Source: Acidobacteriota bacterium (lineage in GTDB: Bacteria > Acidobacteriota > Terriglobia > Acidiferrales > UBA7541). Taken from it: 33,504 bases of DNA. The stretch spans positions 1 through 33,504 of the forward strand of contig QHYK01000104.1 in the NCBI GenBank assembly GCA_003224085.1. The letters run 5' to 3'. The notes under the pieces are model-generated. The model was given only the letters and a program-made list of their open reading frames with translations, made no database searches and was not told where the DNA came from. Below, in pieces: positions 16,763-24,261 of the stretch. Each line of letters starts with the position of its first letter. Position 1 is the first letter of the stretch. A program made the position numbers and the translations under genes.

Positions 16763-17872
16763 TCAATGAGAGAAAGCCCTGCCCGCCTGCAAGGATTGGC
16801 CGTCTCCTATGGGGCTGCTCTCGCCTCGCGAAGGAGCCGGACCGGTGGACTGGCGAACGACAAGTTCGGGCTCGATGGCGATTTCGGGAATATATTCGCC
16901 GCGTTCTTCGATAAGATCTACGACGGTTTGCGCGGCAATTTGCCCCATGCGCAGAAGTGGCTGCCTCACCGTAGTCAACGGAGGATTTGCGAAGGCAGCT
17001 CCCGGAGTGTCATCGAACCCCACCACGGAAATGTCTTCTGGCACACGAAGGCCGGCTTCGTGGAAAGCCCACAACGACCCAATCGCGGAAATATCGTTGT
17101 AAGCGAAAAGGGCGGTGAAGGGTACCTTCCTTGCCAGCAATTCCTTGGCGAAGGGGTAGCCAATGGCGGGCGTGGAGTCGGTTCCTTCCAACTGGATGGT
17201 CAATTCCGGGCGAATAGGGATGTTGAGTTCCTGAGCCACTTCGCGGATGGCGTTCCAGCGGGGCAAAGAATCCGAGCTCAAGCTTTGTCCCTTGATAAAG
17301 GCGATGTCTTCGTGCCCCTGGTTTTGCAGATGTTCGAGGGCTAAGTGAGCGGCGCGCTTGTGGTCCAGCACGATATTGGTTACGCCCTCCAGTTGCCGGT
17401 GACCAGCAACGGCTACGGTTGGCAATGCCAGTTTTTCGGTAAGGGATGTGTCAGTAGTGATGAAGCCCTCAACGCCTCGCGTCAGGAGCATTTGCGCGTA
17501 GGTCTGAAGCAATTTCGGGTCGTGCCGGTGGATTACCGTCAAGAAGAAGTAGTTGTTCCTTCGCAGGTATTCTTCAATGCCACTGATCACCATGGCGCCG
17601 TAGGCGTCGCCAATCTCTTCAGCGATGACCCCAATCGTGTAAGTTCTCTTGAGTCGCAGGGTTCGCGCGAAGAAGTTGGGCCGGTAGTTGAGAGCCTGCG
17701 CCGCTTGGATAATGCGATTCTTGGTGTGTTCGGGAATCGAGCGGGCAGCCGGCGAGTTATTTAACGCCGCGGAAACCGTTCCAGGAGTAAGACCGAGGTG
17801 ATCGGCTATGGTCTTGAGGGTGACTCTAGGTTCGGAGCGAACGAGTTGCTTCTTTCCGGGCGGCTGCATCAT
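16763..17872 (-). CDS. LacI-family transcriptional repressor
   Basis: The 369-residue protein has an AGAGG seven nt before the ATG. Residues 17-37 are the LacI-type helix-turn-helix (VTLKTIADHLGLTPGTVSAA) and 61-73 the hinge (LNYRPNFFARTLR). The rest is a periplasmic-binding-protein-like sugar sensor ending with FDDTPGAAFANPPLTTVRQP, a typical family signature. Such repressors release DNA, or bind it, on contact with a sugar. It sits between the GH31 locus and the GMC/TIM-barrel cluster and probably controls one or both. A CG-centred palindrome fitting this family (AAATCGATTT) lies at 19580. Confidence 0.92.
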   Translation of the reverse strand: MMQPPGKKQLVRSEPRVTLKTIADHLGLTPGTVSAALNNSPAARSIPEHTKNRIIQAAQALNYRPNFFARTLRLKRTYTIGVIAEEIGDAYGAMVISGIEEYLRRNNYFFLTVIHRHDPKLLQTYAQMLLTRGVEGFITTDTSLTEKLALPTVAVAGHRQLEGVTNIVLDHKRAAHLALEHLQNQGHEDIAFIKGQSLSSDSLPRWNAIREVAQELNIPIRPELTIQLEGTDSTPAIGYPFAKELLARKVPFTALFAYNDISAIGSLWAFHEAGLRVPEDISVVGFDDTPGAAFANPPLTTVRQPLLRMGQIAAQTVVDLIEERGEYIPEIAIEPELVVRQSTGPAPSRGESSPIGDGQSLQAGRAFSH

Positions 17873-18126
17873 CTAGGAGCCTCTGTGAAGATACAAAGAT
17901 CGGGGTAGGGCCAAACATAGCCGACCGCAAAGGAAATGCACGCCCTCGACTCCCGGCTGCTCAACTAGGCGTGATTCTACCGCAATTTGAATGACTACTG
18001 CTAAACCTCTCGACGACGTGCCGGTCCATCTCTCATGAAGGCACATCCTCTTTTCCGCCGGGTGATCGCCCTTGCCGTTGCAACGCTGCATTTGTCGCGT
18101 GGTCATCATACACCATTGGACGAATT

Positions 18127-18142
18127 AGAATAATGATATTCT
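18127..18142. promoter_or_regulatory. Perfect inverted repeat upstream of the LacI gene and GH116 remnant
   Basis: AGAATAATGATATTCT has 6-bp perfect arms around ATGA. It lies in the gap (17873-18226) between the repressor gene and the divergent glycosidase remnant, where an operator would be expected. The half-site TATTCTA recurs at 18581-18587, before the binding-protein gene. The rest of the gap shows no convincing gene. Confidence 0.3.
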
Positions 18143-18226
18143 ATGGTGCTATGGTGCTTTGCCCAAATCGGACCGGCGCATCCCGATCAGGCCTGGGCCC
18201 CTCTTCGTGCCGTCGAGCGGCATTCC

Positions 18227-18491
18227 ATGCAAGTGCGCAGGGCCGTCCTCTCTGCTTCTTTTCACTCTAACTTCTCTCTTCCTTGCTCCTCCCGAGGTGG
18301 CAATGATATTCCCAAAGCCGCCTGGAAGCGCCCCATCGGCCAGCTGCTCGAACATCCCGGAACAAAGAAGCCTTCCCTCGATTCCGGCCACATGGATGAC
18401 GGCTTCTGGCAAGCCGCGCCCGTATCCCGGCGATTTGGGCCCTGAAGATGACTCGCCCACCTGCCAAATGAATCTCTCAAAACTCCTATGA
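18227..18491 (+). pseudogene. Remnant of a GH116-type glycosidase N-terminus
   Basis: One frame reads DIPKAAWKRPIGQLLEHPG and then TKKPSLDSGHMDDGFWQAAPV, which I match to the start of bacterial GH116 (glucosylceramidase-like) proteins ('AWKRPIG.PLE..G', 'IDDG.WQGAPVGGFG'). The expected GGFGAGTFSRTYRGDF appears, degraded, in the next frame as GDLGPEDDSPTCQMNL, after a shift near 18421-18427. A signal-peptide-like stretch (SSLLLFTLTSLFLAPP) precedes the first part, also in the other frame. Two frame changes and the absence of the remaining protein mean this is a decayed 5' fragment. It is divergent from the LacI gene, so it was probably once a target of that repressor. Confidence 0.5.
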
Positions 18492-18620
18492 ACTTTGCCT
18501 AACCGTTCCTCCAACGGCAGGGATTTCCTTTGACGAGACGTTTCTGATAGTTTCTCCGTTGCAACGCATGTTCCAGGCGGTATTCTAAATTCTAAAAAAC
18601 GGCCGGGTCACAAACCAGTA

Positions 18621-19523
18621 ATGAAGAAACTGCGCTTTCTCGTTTCCCTCACGACCAACGACAACGATTATCAGATCGAGCAGGCACAGTCCGCCGAAGA
18701 AGCGGCTCGCAAATTCGGCGTCGAGCTCCGGGTGATTTACGCGGACAATGACGCCATCACCCAGAGCACCCAGCTCCTCAAAGCCATCCAGGCCGAGGAA
18801 GCCCACCGCCCCGACGCCATTATCTTTGAGCCCGTCGGCGGCACCGCTCTGCCTCAAGTCGCTCGCGCCGCCGCCTCTTCAGGCATCGGCTGGGCGGTTC
18901 TCAACCGCGATGCCAGTTATATCCCCGAACTTCGCAAGTCCTCGTCCGCTCCCGTTTTTGTCCTCACTTCCGACCATCTCGAAATCGGCCGCATCCAGGG
19001 GCGCCAAATTGCCACGCTCGTCCCTCGCGGCGGGTCCATTCTCTGCATTCAAGGACCCGCCGAGAATTCCGCCGCCAAAGATCGCACTGCCGGCAGGCAG
19101 GAAACCAAGCCCGCTAATGTCCATCCCACTCTTCTTCGCGGCCAATGGACAGAGGAAAGCTCGCAAAAAGCCGTCCGCTCCTGGTTGAAGCTCACAACCT
19201 CGCGCAAAGCTGCCATGGACCTCGTTGCTGCCCAGGACGATTCCATGGCCATCGGCGCGCGCAAAGCCTTCGAAGAATTGCCCGAGGAAACCGAGAAAGA
19301 GCGCTGGCTCAGCTTGCCGTTTCTCGGCTGCGACGGCCTTCCCAAGACCGGCCAGGCTTGGGTCAAAAGCGGCCTTCTCGCGGCCACCATTTTTGTCCCG
19401 CCCAACACCGGCCAGGCCATCGAAATGTTTGTGGACGCTTTCCAGCGCGGCAAGCAGCCGCCCGAGCGCGCCCTCACCGTTCCCGTGTCCATTCCCTCCC
19501 TGAGCGAACTCAAGCGCCGCTGA
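18621..19523 (+). CDS. Sugar-binding protein, periplasmic-binding fold, no signal peptide
   Basis: The 300-residue protein has the type-1 periplasmic sugar-binding fold (Peripla_BP_4-like): FLVSLTTNDNDYQIEQAQSA at the first strand, PDAIIFEPVGG, and a late FLGCDGLPKTGQ. No signal peptide or lipobox is visible at the ATG, and no helix-turn-helix, so it is neither a standard ABC-transport receptor nor a LacI protein. No permease or ATPase lies nearby. It may be a cytoplasmic sugar sensor or may have lost its export signal. A weak promoter (TTGCAA at 18559, TATTCT at 18581) precedes it. Confidence 0.7.
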   Translation: MKKLRFLVSLTTNDNDYQIEQAQSAEEAARKFGVELRVIYADNDAITQSTQLLKAIQAEEAHRPDAIIFEPVGGTALPQVARAAASSGIGWAVLNRDASYIPELRKSSSAPVFVLTSDHLEIGRIQGRQIATLVPRGGSILCIQGPAENSAAKDRTAGRQETKPANVHPTLLRGQWTEESSQKAVRSWLKLTTSRKAAMDLVAAQDDSMAIGARKAFEELPEETEKERWLSLPFLGCDGLPKTGQAWVKSGLLAATIFVPPNTGQAIEMFVDAFQRGKQPPERALTVPVSIPSLSELKRR

Positions 19524-19579
19524 CAATTTGAATTTTCTCAATCCCGACTTTGGCCTCCCATAACAAAGCAAACCCTAGA

Positions 19580-19589
19580 AAATCGATTT
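19580..19589. promoter_or_regulatory. CG-centred palindrome, candidate LacI-type operator
   Basis: AAATCGATTT is a perfect 10-bp palindrome with the central CG and AANCGNTT pattern typical of LacI-family operators. It lies 7 nt upstream of the candidate -35 box of the TIM-barrel/GMC genes. The surrounding 17-mer recurs with one mismatch at 24126-24142. Confidence 0.35.
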
Positions 19590-19596
19590 GCGGTGC

Positions 19597-19625
19597 TTGT
19601 TTGCGAGTCACGCCGTTCGTATAAT
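19597..19625 (+). promoter_or_regulatory. Candidate sigma-70-type promoter for the TIM-barrel/GMC cluster
   Basis: TTGTTT (19597-19602), a 17-nt spacer and a perfect TATAAT (19620-19625) precede the ATG at 19751. The leader would be about 120 nt. Confidence 0.45.
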
Positions 19626-19750
19626 GCCGCAGAACAAACGATGGTTTATTCCGGTGTGCGTTTGCCGAGGTGACGCGCATGAGGTCTGTTCCCCAAGACT
19701 CGTGGCCCCTGGATTTGTCGCCCAACAAGTCATCACCCCGCAGTTCGTCA

Positions 19751-20851
19751 ATGGACCGCAGACAGTTTCTCGCTGCTTCCGGCGGCCTCCTCGCGGCCAC
19801 CGTTCCTGGCCGCTCCATCGCGGCGCACTCCTCGGAGGCAACCACCTCCTCCGCTAATCGTGCACCTGCTCCCGCCGGCGACCTGCGCAAGATCCCCATT
19901 GGCGTCTTCGATCCCGTTTACGACGATTTTTCTCTCGACGCCATGCTCGACAAGGTCTCAGCCCTGGGTCTCGAAGCTATGGAGATCGGCACGGGCGGCT
20001 ATCCCAACAATCGTCATTGTCCTCTCGATGACCTCATCAAGGACCGCGCCGCTGCCAAGGCTTGGCAGAAAAAATTTGAAGACCGCGGTATTCGCGTGGC
20101 CACTCTTAGTTGTCACGGCAATCCCATTCATCCCGATGCCAGCCTCGCCAAAAAGGACATCGATACCTTCCGCAAGACCGTCCTTCTCGCGGAAATGCTC
20201 GACGTCAAAGTCATCGTCGGCTTTTCCGGCTGCCCCGGCGGCACTCCGCAGGACACCCAGCCGAACTGGATCACCTACCGCTGGCCTCCCGAATACGCCA
20301 AAATGCAGGACTGGCAGTGGAAAGAAAAGATTATCCCTTACTGGAAAGAAGCCGCCAAATACGCCCGCGACCACGGCGTGAAGCGCCTCGCTCTCGAGAT
20401 GCATCCCAACTTTGCGGTCTACAACCCGCGCACGCTCCTCAAGCTCCGTGAAGCCGTTGGCGAAGAAATCGGCGCCAACAACGACCTCAGCCATCTCTTC
20501 TGGCAAGGCTGCGATCCCGTCGAAGTCATCCATTTCCTCGGCAAGCAGGGCGCCATCTATCACGCACACATGAAGGACACCGTTTTCTTTCCAGAAAACC
20601 GCGACAAATACGGCGTCCTCAATTTCGCTTTCGGGAAAAGCGATCTCGACTCGGCCTCGGAAACCTTTCGCGCCGTTGGCTACGGCCATGGGGCCAGCCT
20701 TTGGAAATCCATCATCAAGGCTTATATGGAGGTCGGTTACGACGGCATCCTCAGCATTGAAAATGAGGATCCGATCCTTCCCGGGGAAGTTGGCGTTGAG
20801 CGCGCCGCCTACGTTTTGAAAAACATTCGCAATGAAATCCTAGGAGCTTGA
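19751..20851 (+). CDS. Tat-exported sugar isomerase/epimerase-like TIM barrel
   Basis: The 366-residue protein starts with a Tat-type signal (MDRRQFLAASGG, ending near SIAA). Upstream in-frame starts exist, but the twin-arginine position favours this ATG. The rest is an AP-endonuclease-2/xylose-isomerase-like barrel. Likely metal ligands are E216 (ALEMHPN), D245 (NNDLSHLFWQG), H271/H273 (HAHMKD) and E337 (SIENED). Family members isomerise or epimerise sugars; some cleave 3-keto-glycosides. Export through Tat implies a metal-loaded enzyme working outside the cytoplasm. The next gene starts 2 nt after its stop. Confidence 0.85.
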   Translation: MDRRQFLAASGGLLAATVPGRSIAAHSSEATTSSANRAPAPAGDLRKIPIGVFDPVYDDFSLDAMLDKVSALGLEAMEIGTGGYPNNRHCPLDDLIKDRAAAKAWQKKFEDRGIRVATLSCHGNPIHPDASLAKKDIDTFRKTVLLAEMLDVKVIVGFSGCPGGTPQDTQPNWITYRWPPEYAKMQDWQWKEKIIPYWKEAAKYARDHGVKRLALEMHPNFAVYNPRTLLKLREAVGEEIGANNDLSHLFWQGCDPVEVIHFLGKQGAIYHAHMKDTVFFPENRDKYGVLNFAFGKSDLDSASETFRAVGYGHGASLWKSIIKAYMEVGYDGILSIENEDPILPGEVGVERAAYVLKNIRNEILGA

Positions 20852-20853
20852 AA

Positions 20854-21801
20854 ATGCATCGCCGTGAATTCATGGGAGCCTGTGCTGGAGCCGCTTTGAC
20901 CGCCGCCGCGCGTTCCTCCGTTGCCGCACCTTCCGTTTCTTCGGCCTCGGAAGCTGACGGCGTGCCCTTCTCTCTAAGCATCATGCTCTGGACTGTCTAC
21001 CGCGAACTTCCGTTTCCGCAGCGCCTCGAAAAAGTGGCCGCGGCCGGCTACCACGCCGTCGAGCTCGTCAACGAGTTCAAAGACTGGAAGCCGCAGGATT
21101 TTGCCGAAGCGCGCCGCAAAAAGCGCGAGTTGGGAATCGAGATCGACGGCACCTGCGGCGTCTGGGTTCCTCTCTCCGATCCTTCCAAGCGCGATGCCTT
21201 TTTGAAATCCCTTCGCGACGTCATCCCGACCATGCACGAACTCGAATGCTCTCGCCTCATCATGCAGGTTGGCGACAAAATCCCCGGGCTCTCCCAGGCT
21301 GACATGCACGCCGGCTGCATCGAGACTCTCAAGCGCGGCGCCGATATCGCCGCCGAAAACAATATCGAGCTGCTCATCGAAAACATTGACCCCGAAGAAA
21401 ATCCCAAATATTTTCTTACCAGCTCCGCCGAAGGTTTTGACATCGTCCGCTCCGTCGGCAATCCCCACGTCAAATTTCTCTACGATTTTTTCCACGAGCA
21501 AATTGCCGAAGGCAACCTCATCGAAAAGCTCGAGAAAAACATCGATCTCGTCGGCCTTGTCCACATTGCCGACGTTCCTGGTCGCCATCATCCCGGCACC
21601 GGCGAAATCAATTACGCCAATATTTATCGCAAGCTCGCCGAACTACATTATTCCCGTTACGTGGCCATGGAATTCCATCCCTTGGGCGATCCCGTCAAGG
21701 AATTGCGCGAGGCTCGCGAGCTTGCCATTTCGAGCGCCCGCTCCGCGCGTGCGGCGCGTTCATTCGAATCAGAATCCGGCAGGAAGTATGAATCGGCGTG
21801 A
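20854..21801 (+). CDS. Tat-exported hydroxypyruvate-isomerase-like TIM barrel
   Basis: AGGAG at 20842-20846 precedes this ATG, giving 315 residues; a TTG at 20848 is less likely. The Tat signal is MHRREFMGACAG. The barrel carries the Hyi-family signature: LIENID (E176), YDFFHEQ (D211), HIADVPGRHHPGTGEINY (H237) and AMEFHP (E273). Classical Hyi is a cytoplasmic hydroxypyruvate isomerase of glyoxylate metabolism. An exported copy next to sugar oxidases more likely acts on an oxidised sugar. Its 3' end overlaps the start of the subunit-3 gene by 14 nt, indicating one operon. Confidence 0.85.
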   Translation: MHRREFMGACAGAALTAAARSSVAAPSVSSASEADGVPFSLSIMLWTVYRELPFPQRLEKVAAAGYHAVELVNEFKDWKPQDFAEARRKKRELGIEIDGTCGVWVPLSDPSKRDAFLKSLRDVIPTMHELECSRLIMQVGDKIPGLSQADMHAGCIETLKRGADIAAENNIELLIENIDPEENPKYFLTSSAEGFDIVRSVGNPHVKFLYDFFHEQIAEGNLIEKLEKNIDLVGLVHIADVPGRHHPGTGEINYANIYRKLAELHYSRYVAMEFHPLGDPVKELREARELAISSARSARAARSFESESGRKYESA

Positions 21802-22401
21802 TGTGCTTCGAATGCTTACCGCGGGAGCGGTTCTGCCCGCATTAACTCCGGAACTTTTTGCTTTCTATCAACAGGCGCAACCCGGAGCCTCTTACGCGCT
21901 CCGCACCCTCGATCCTCACCAAAACGAGACCGTTGTTTCCATGATCGACCAAATCATTCCTGCCACCGACACTCCCGGCGCAAAGGCCGCCCGCGTCAAC
22001 GAATTCATTGACGTCATCCTCACCGAATGGGCTAACGACGAGGAGCGCCGCAACTTCCTCGATGGCCTCGCCGATGTGGACAAAACAAGCGGCGCGCTCT
22101 TCGGCAAAGACTTCGCTTCCGCCTCTCCCGCCCAGCAGCTTGTTCTTCTCGGTTCCTGGACGAGGCCGCCGAGCGAGCCCGCTCTCGGGAACAGGAAAAA
22201 GAACCTCCGCCCTTTTGGGAGCCCGGTGGCCGCCACACGCGGATGCAGGGCGACTTCTTCACCGTGTTCAAGAGCATGACCCTCCACGGCTACTACACTT
22301 CGGAAATCGGATTCACGCAGGAGTTGAAGCTGTCAATCATCCCGGGTGCGTTCCGTGGTTGCGCACCGCTAGGCCCCGGCCTTGGTAATGCGGACTTTTA
22401 G
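21788..22401 (+). pseudogene. Gluconate 2-dehydrogenase subunit 3-like gene with a frameshift
   Basis: The ATG at 21788 (AGGAAG upstream) opens a Tat signal (MNRRDVLRMLTAG) and the subunit-3 domain (VVSMIDQIIPATDTPGA). Near 22156-22160 the frame changes. The rest continues one base out of register as LDEAAERAR, FFTVFKSMTLHGYYTSEIG and PGAFRGCAPLG, a normal family C-terminus ending at the TAG at 22399. One missing base in 'TTCCTGG' accounts for it. In this family the small subunit carries the Tat signal and exports the GMC catalytic subunit. The GMC gene starts 9 nt later. It could be a sequencing error, programmed shift or real loss. Confidence 0.75.
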
Positions 22402-22410
22402 GGGAAAGCC

Positions 22411-24096
22411 ATGGCGACGCCAAACTACGACGCAATCATTGTGGGTTCCGGAATCACTGGCGGCTGGGCCGCCAAGGAACTCACCGAAAAACGTCTCCAC
22501 ACCTTGGTGCTGGAGGCCGGCCGCCCCATTGTTCCCGAGCGCGACTACGTCGAGCACGTTCCCGTTTGGGAACTCAAGCATCGTTACTGGGATGATCGCT
22601 TCGCCCGCGAGCGCACTCAGCCCATTCAGCGCGAGGTCTACTATGCTTGTGACGAATACTCCCACCAGATTTTCGTCAACGATCAGGAGAATCCCTATTC
22701 CTTCGAGCCCGGCAAGCATTTTTCCTGGATTCGCGGCCGCCAGGTTGGCGGAAAATCCATCACTTGGGGCCGCCAGAGCTATCGCTGGAGCGATCTCGAT
22801 TTCGAAGCCTACTTGAAAGACGGCGTCGCCGTGGATTGGCCGATCCGTTATGCCGACATTGCTCCCTGGTATGACCACGTCGAGGAATTTGCTGGCATCA
22901 GCGGCCAAGCCGAAGGCTTGCCGCAGCTCCCCGACGGCAAGTTCCTTCCTCCCATGGAAATGACCTGCGTCGAACTGGATTTCAAAGATGCGCTCGCCAA
23001 ACATTTTGACGGTCGCATCATGACCATCGGCCGCTCGGCGGTCCTCACTCGCGTCCATAAAGGCCGCGCCGCCTGCCACTATTGCGGTGTTTGTCATCGC
23101 GGCTGCATCACGCAGTCCTATTTCAGCAGCCTGAATTCCACGCTGCCCGCCGCGCAGAAAACCGGTCGCCTCACCATTCGCCCTTACAGGGTTGTGCACA
23201 GCCTCAACTTCGATTCGAAAACGCGCCGCGTCAGCAGTGTTCGCGTCCTCGATGCGCAATCAAAAGCCCGGCTCGAACTCAAGGCGCGCCTCTTTTTCCT
23301 TTGCGCCTCGACTTTGGAGTCCAGGCGCATCCTTCTCAATTCCGCGACTGCCGAATTCCCTAACGGTCTCGCCAATTCCAGCGGCGAACTCGGCCACAAT
23401 CTCATGGACCACCACATGGGCAGCGGCGCTAGTGTCATCATGCCCGGCCACGAAGACAAAATGCCTTTCGGCAATCGTCCCAACGGTTTTTACATTCCCC
23501 GTTTCCGCAACGTGGATAAAAAACACAAGGATTTTATCCGCGGCTATGGCTATCAGGGCGGCGGCAGCCGCGAAGGCTGGTCCCGCGGCCTCAACAGCGT
23601 CGGTCTTGGCGCGGATTTCAAAAACTCTCTCAAGGGCCCGGGCAAATGGCGCTTGGGCATGGAGGGCTTTGGCGAATGCCTGCCGAATCACAACAATTAC
23701 GTGGAAGTGCATAAGGAAAAACTCGACACCTGGGGCATCCCTACTCTGAAAATCCACTGTTCCTGGGGCGACACCGAACTCGCCATGTCCAAGGACATTG
23801 CCGTTCAGGCCGGCGAAATGCTCGCTGCTGCCGGCGCAAAAGACATCCAGATTTTTCAGCAGATCAACCCTCCGGGCCTCGCCATTCATGAGATGGGCAC
23901 CGCGCGCATGGGCCGCGATCCGAAGACTTCCGTGCTCAACGCGCACAATCAGGCGCACGACATCAAAAACCTCTTCCTGCCCGACGGCGCTTGCATGGTT
24001 TCTTCCTCTTGCGTGAATCCGTCGCTGACGTACATGGCGCTCACCGCCCGCGCCTGCGATTTCGCCGTCTCCGAGATGAGGGAAAACAATTTGTAG
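22411..24096 (+). CDS. GMC oxidoreductase, catalytic subunit (first copy)
   Basis: The 561-residue protein starts after AGGGGAA. It has the FAD-binding Rossmann start (YDAIIVGSGITGGWAAKEL, about 6-24), the second FAD region RQVGGKSITWG, and the C-terminal active-site block HEMGTARMG with SCVNPSLTYMAL supplying the usual His and Asn. It has no signal peptide, so export would depend on a Tat-bearing partner such as the subunit 3 just upstream. C222, C225, C228 and C232 (CHYCGVCHRGC) form a CX2CX2CX3C set resembling a ferredoxin cluster motif. FAD-glucose, gluconate and glucoside-3-dehydrogenase complexes are the closest known relatives. Substrate unknown. Confidence 0.88.
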   Translation: MATPNYDAIIVGSGITGGWAAKELTEKRLHTLVLEAGRPIVPERDYVEHVPVWELKHRYWDDRFARERTQPIQREVYYACDEYSHQIFVNDQENPYSFEPGKHFSWIRGRQVGGKSITWGRQSYRWSDLDFEAYLKDGVAVDWPIRYADIAPWYDHVEEFAGISGQAEGLPQLPDGKFLPPMEMTCVELDFKDALAKHFDGRIMTIGRSAVLTRVHKGRAACHYCGVCHRGCITQSYFSSLNSTLPAAQKTGRLTIRPYRVVHSLNFDSKTRRVSSVRVLDAQSKARLELKARLFFLCASTLESRRILLNSATAEFPNGLANSSGELGHNLMDHHMGSGASVIMPGHEDKMPFGNRPNGFYIPRFRNVDKKHKDFIRGYGYQGGGSREGWSRGLNSVGLGADFKNSLKGPGKWRLGMEGFGECLPNHNNYVEVHKEKLDTWGIPTLKIHCSWGDTELAMSKDIAVQAGEMLAAAGAKDIQIFQQINPPGLAIHEMGTARMGRDPKTSVLNAHNQAHDIKNLFLPDGACMVSSSCVNPSLTYMALTARACDFAVSEMRENNL

Positions 24097-24125
24097 GGCA
24101 ACGCTTGTTTGCTTTGGGCCAAGAT

Positions 24126-24142
24126 TAGAAAATGGATTTGCG
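24126..24142 (+). repeat. Second copy of a 17-bp motif shared with 19576-19592
   Basis: TAGAAAATGGATTTGCG matches TAGAAAATCGATTTGCG at 16 of 17 positions. Both copies lie just before genes of the same cluster. Here the central CG is GG, so the palindrome is broken. Confidence 0.4.
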
Positions 24143-24261
24143 CGACAAGCGATCCCGGAGCGTGATTTTCGAGTTTCGAACTTCGAGTTTTCATGCACTG
24201 GAGCCGTCAGCAACTCTTTTTTACTGAGAACTTAAAATTTAAGAAGGCTGAGAACTCACAA

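Noticed and set aside
17873-18109. Minus-strand 78-codon frame before the LacI gene
   Set aside because: It ends exactly at the repressor start, has no ribosome-binding site and no natural composition; it is treated as leader DNA.
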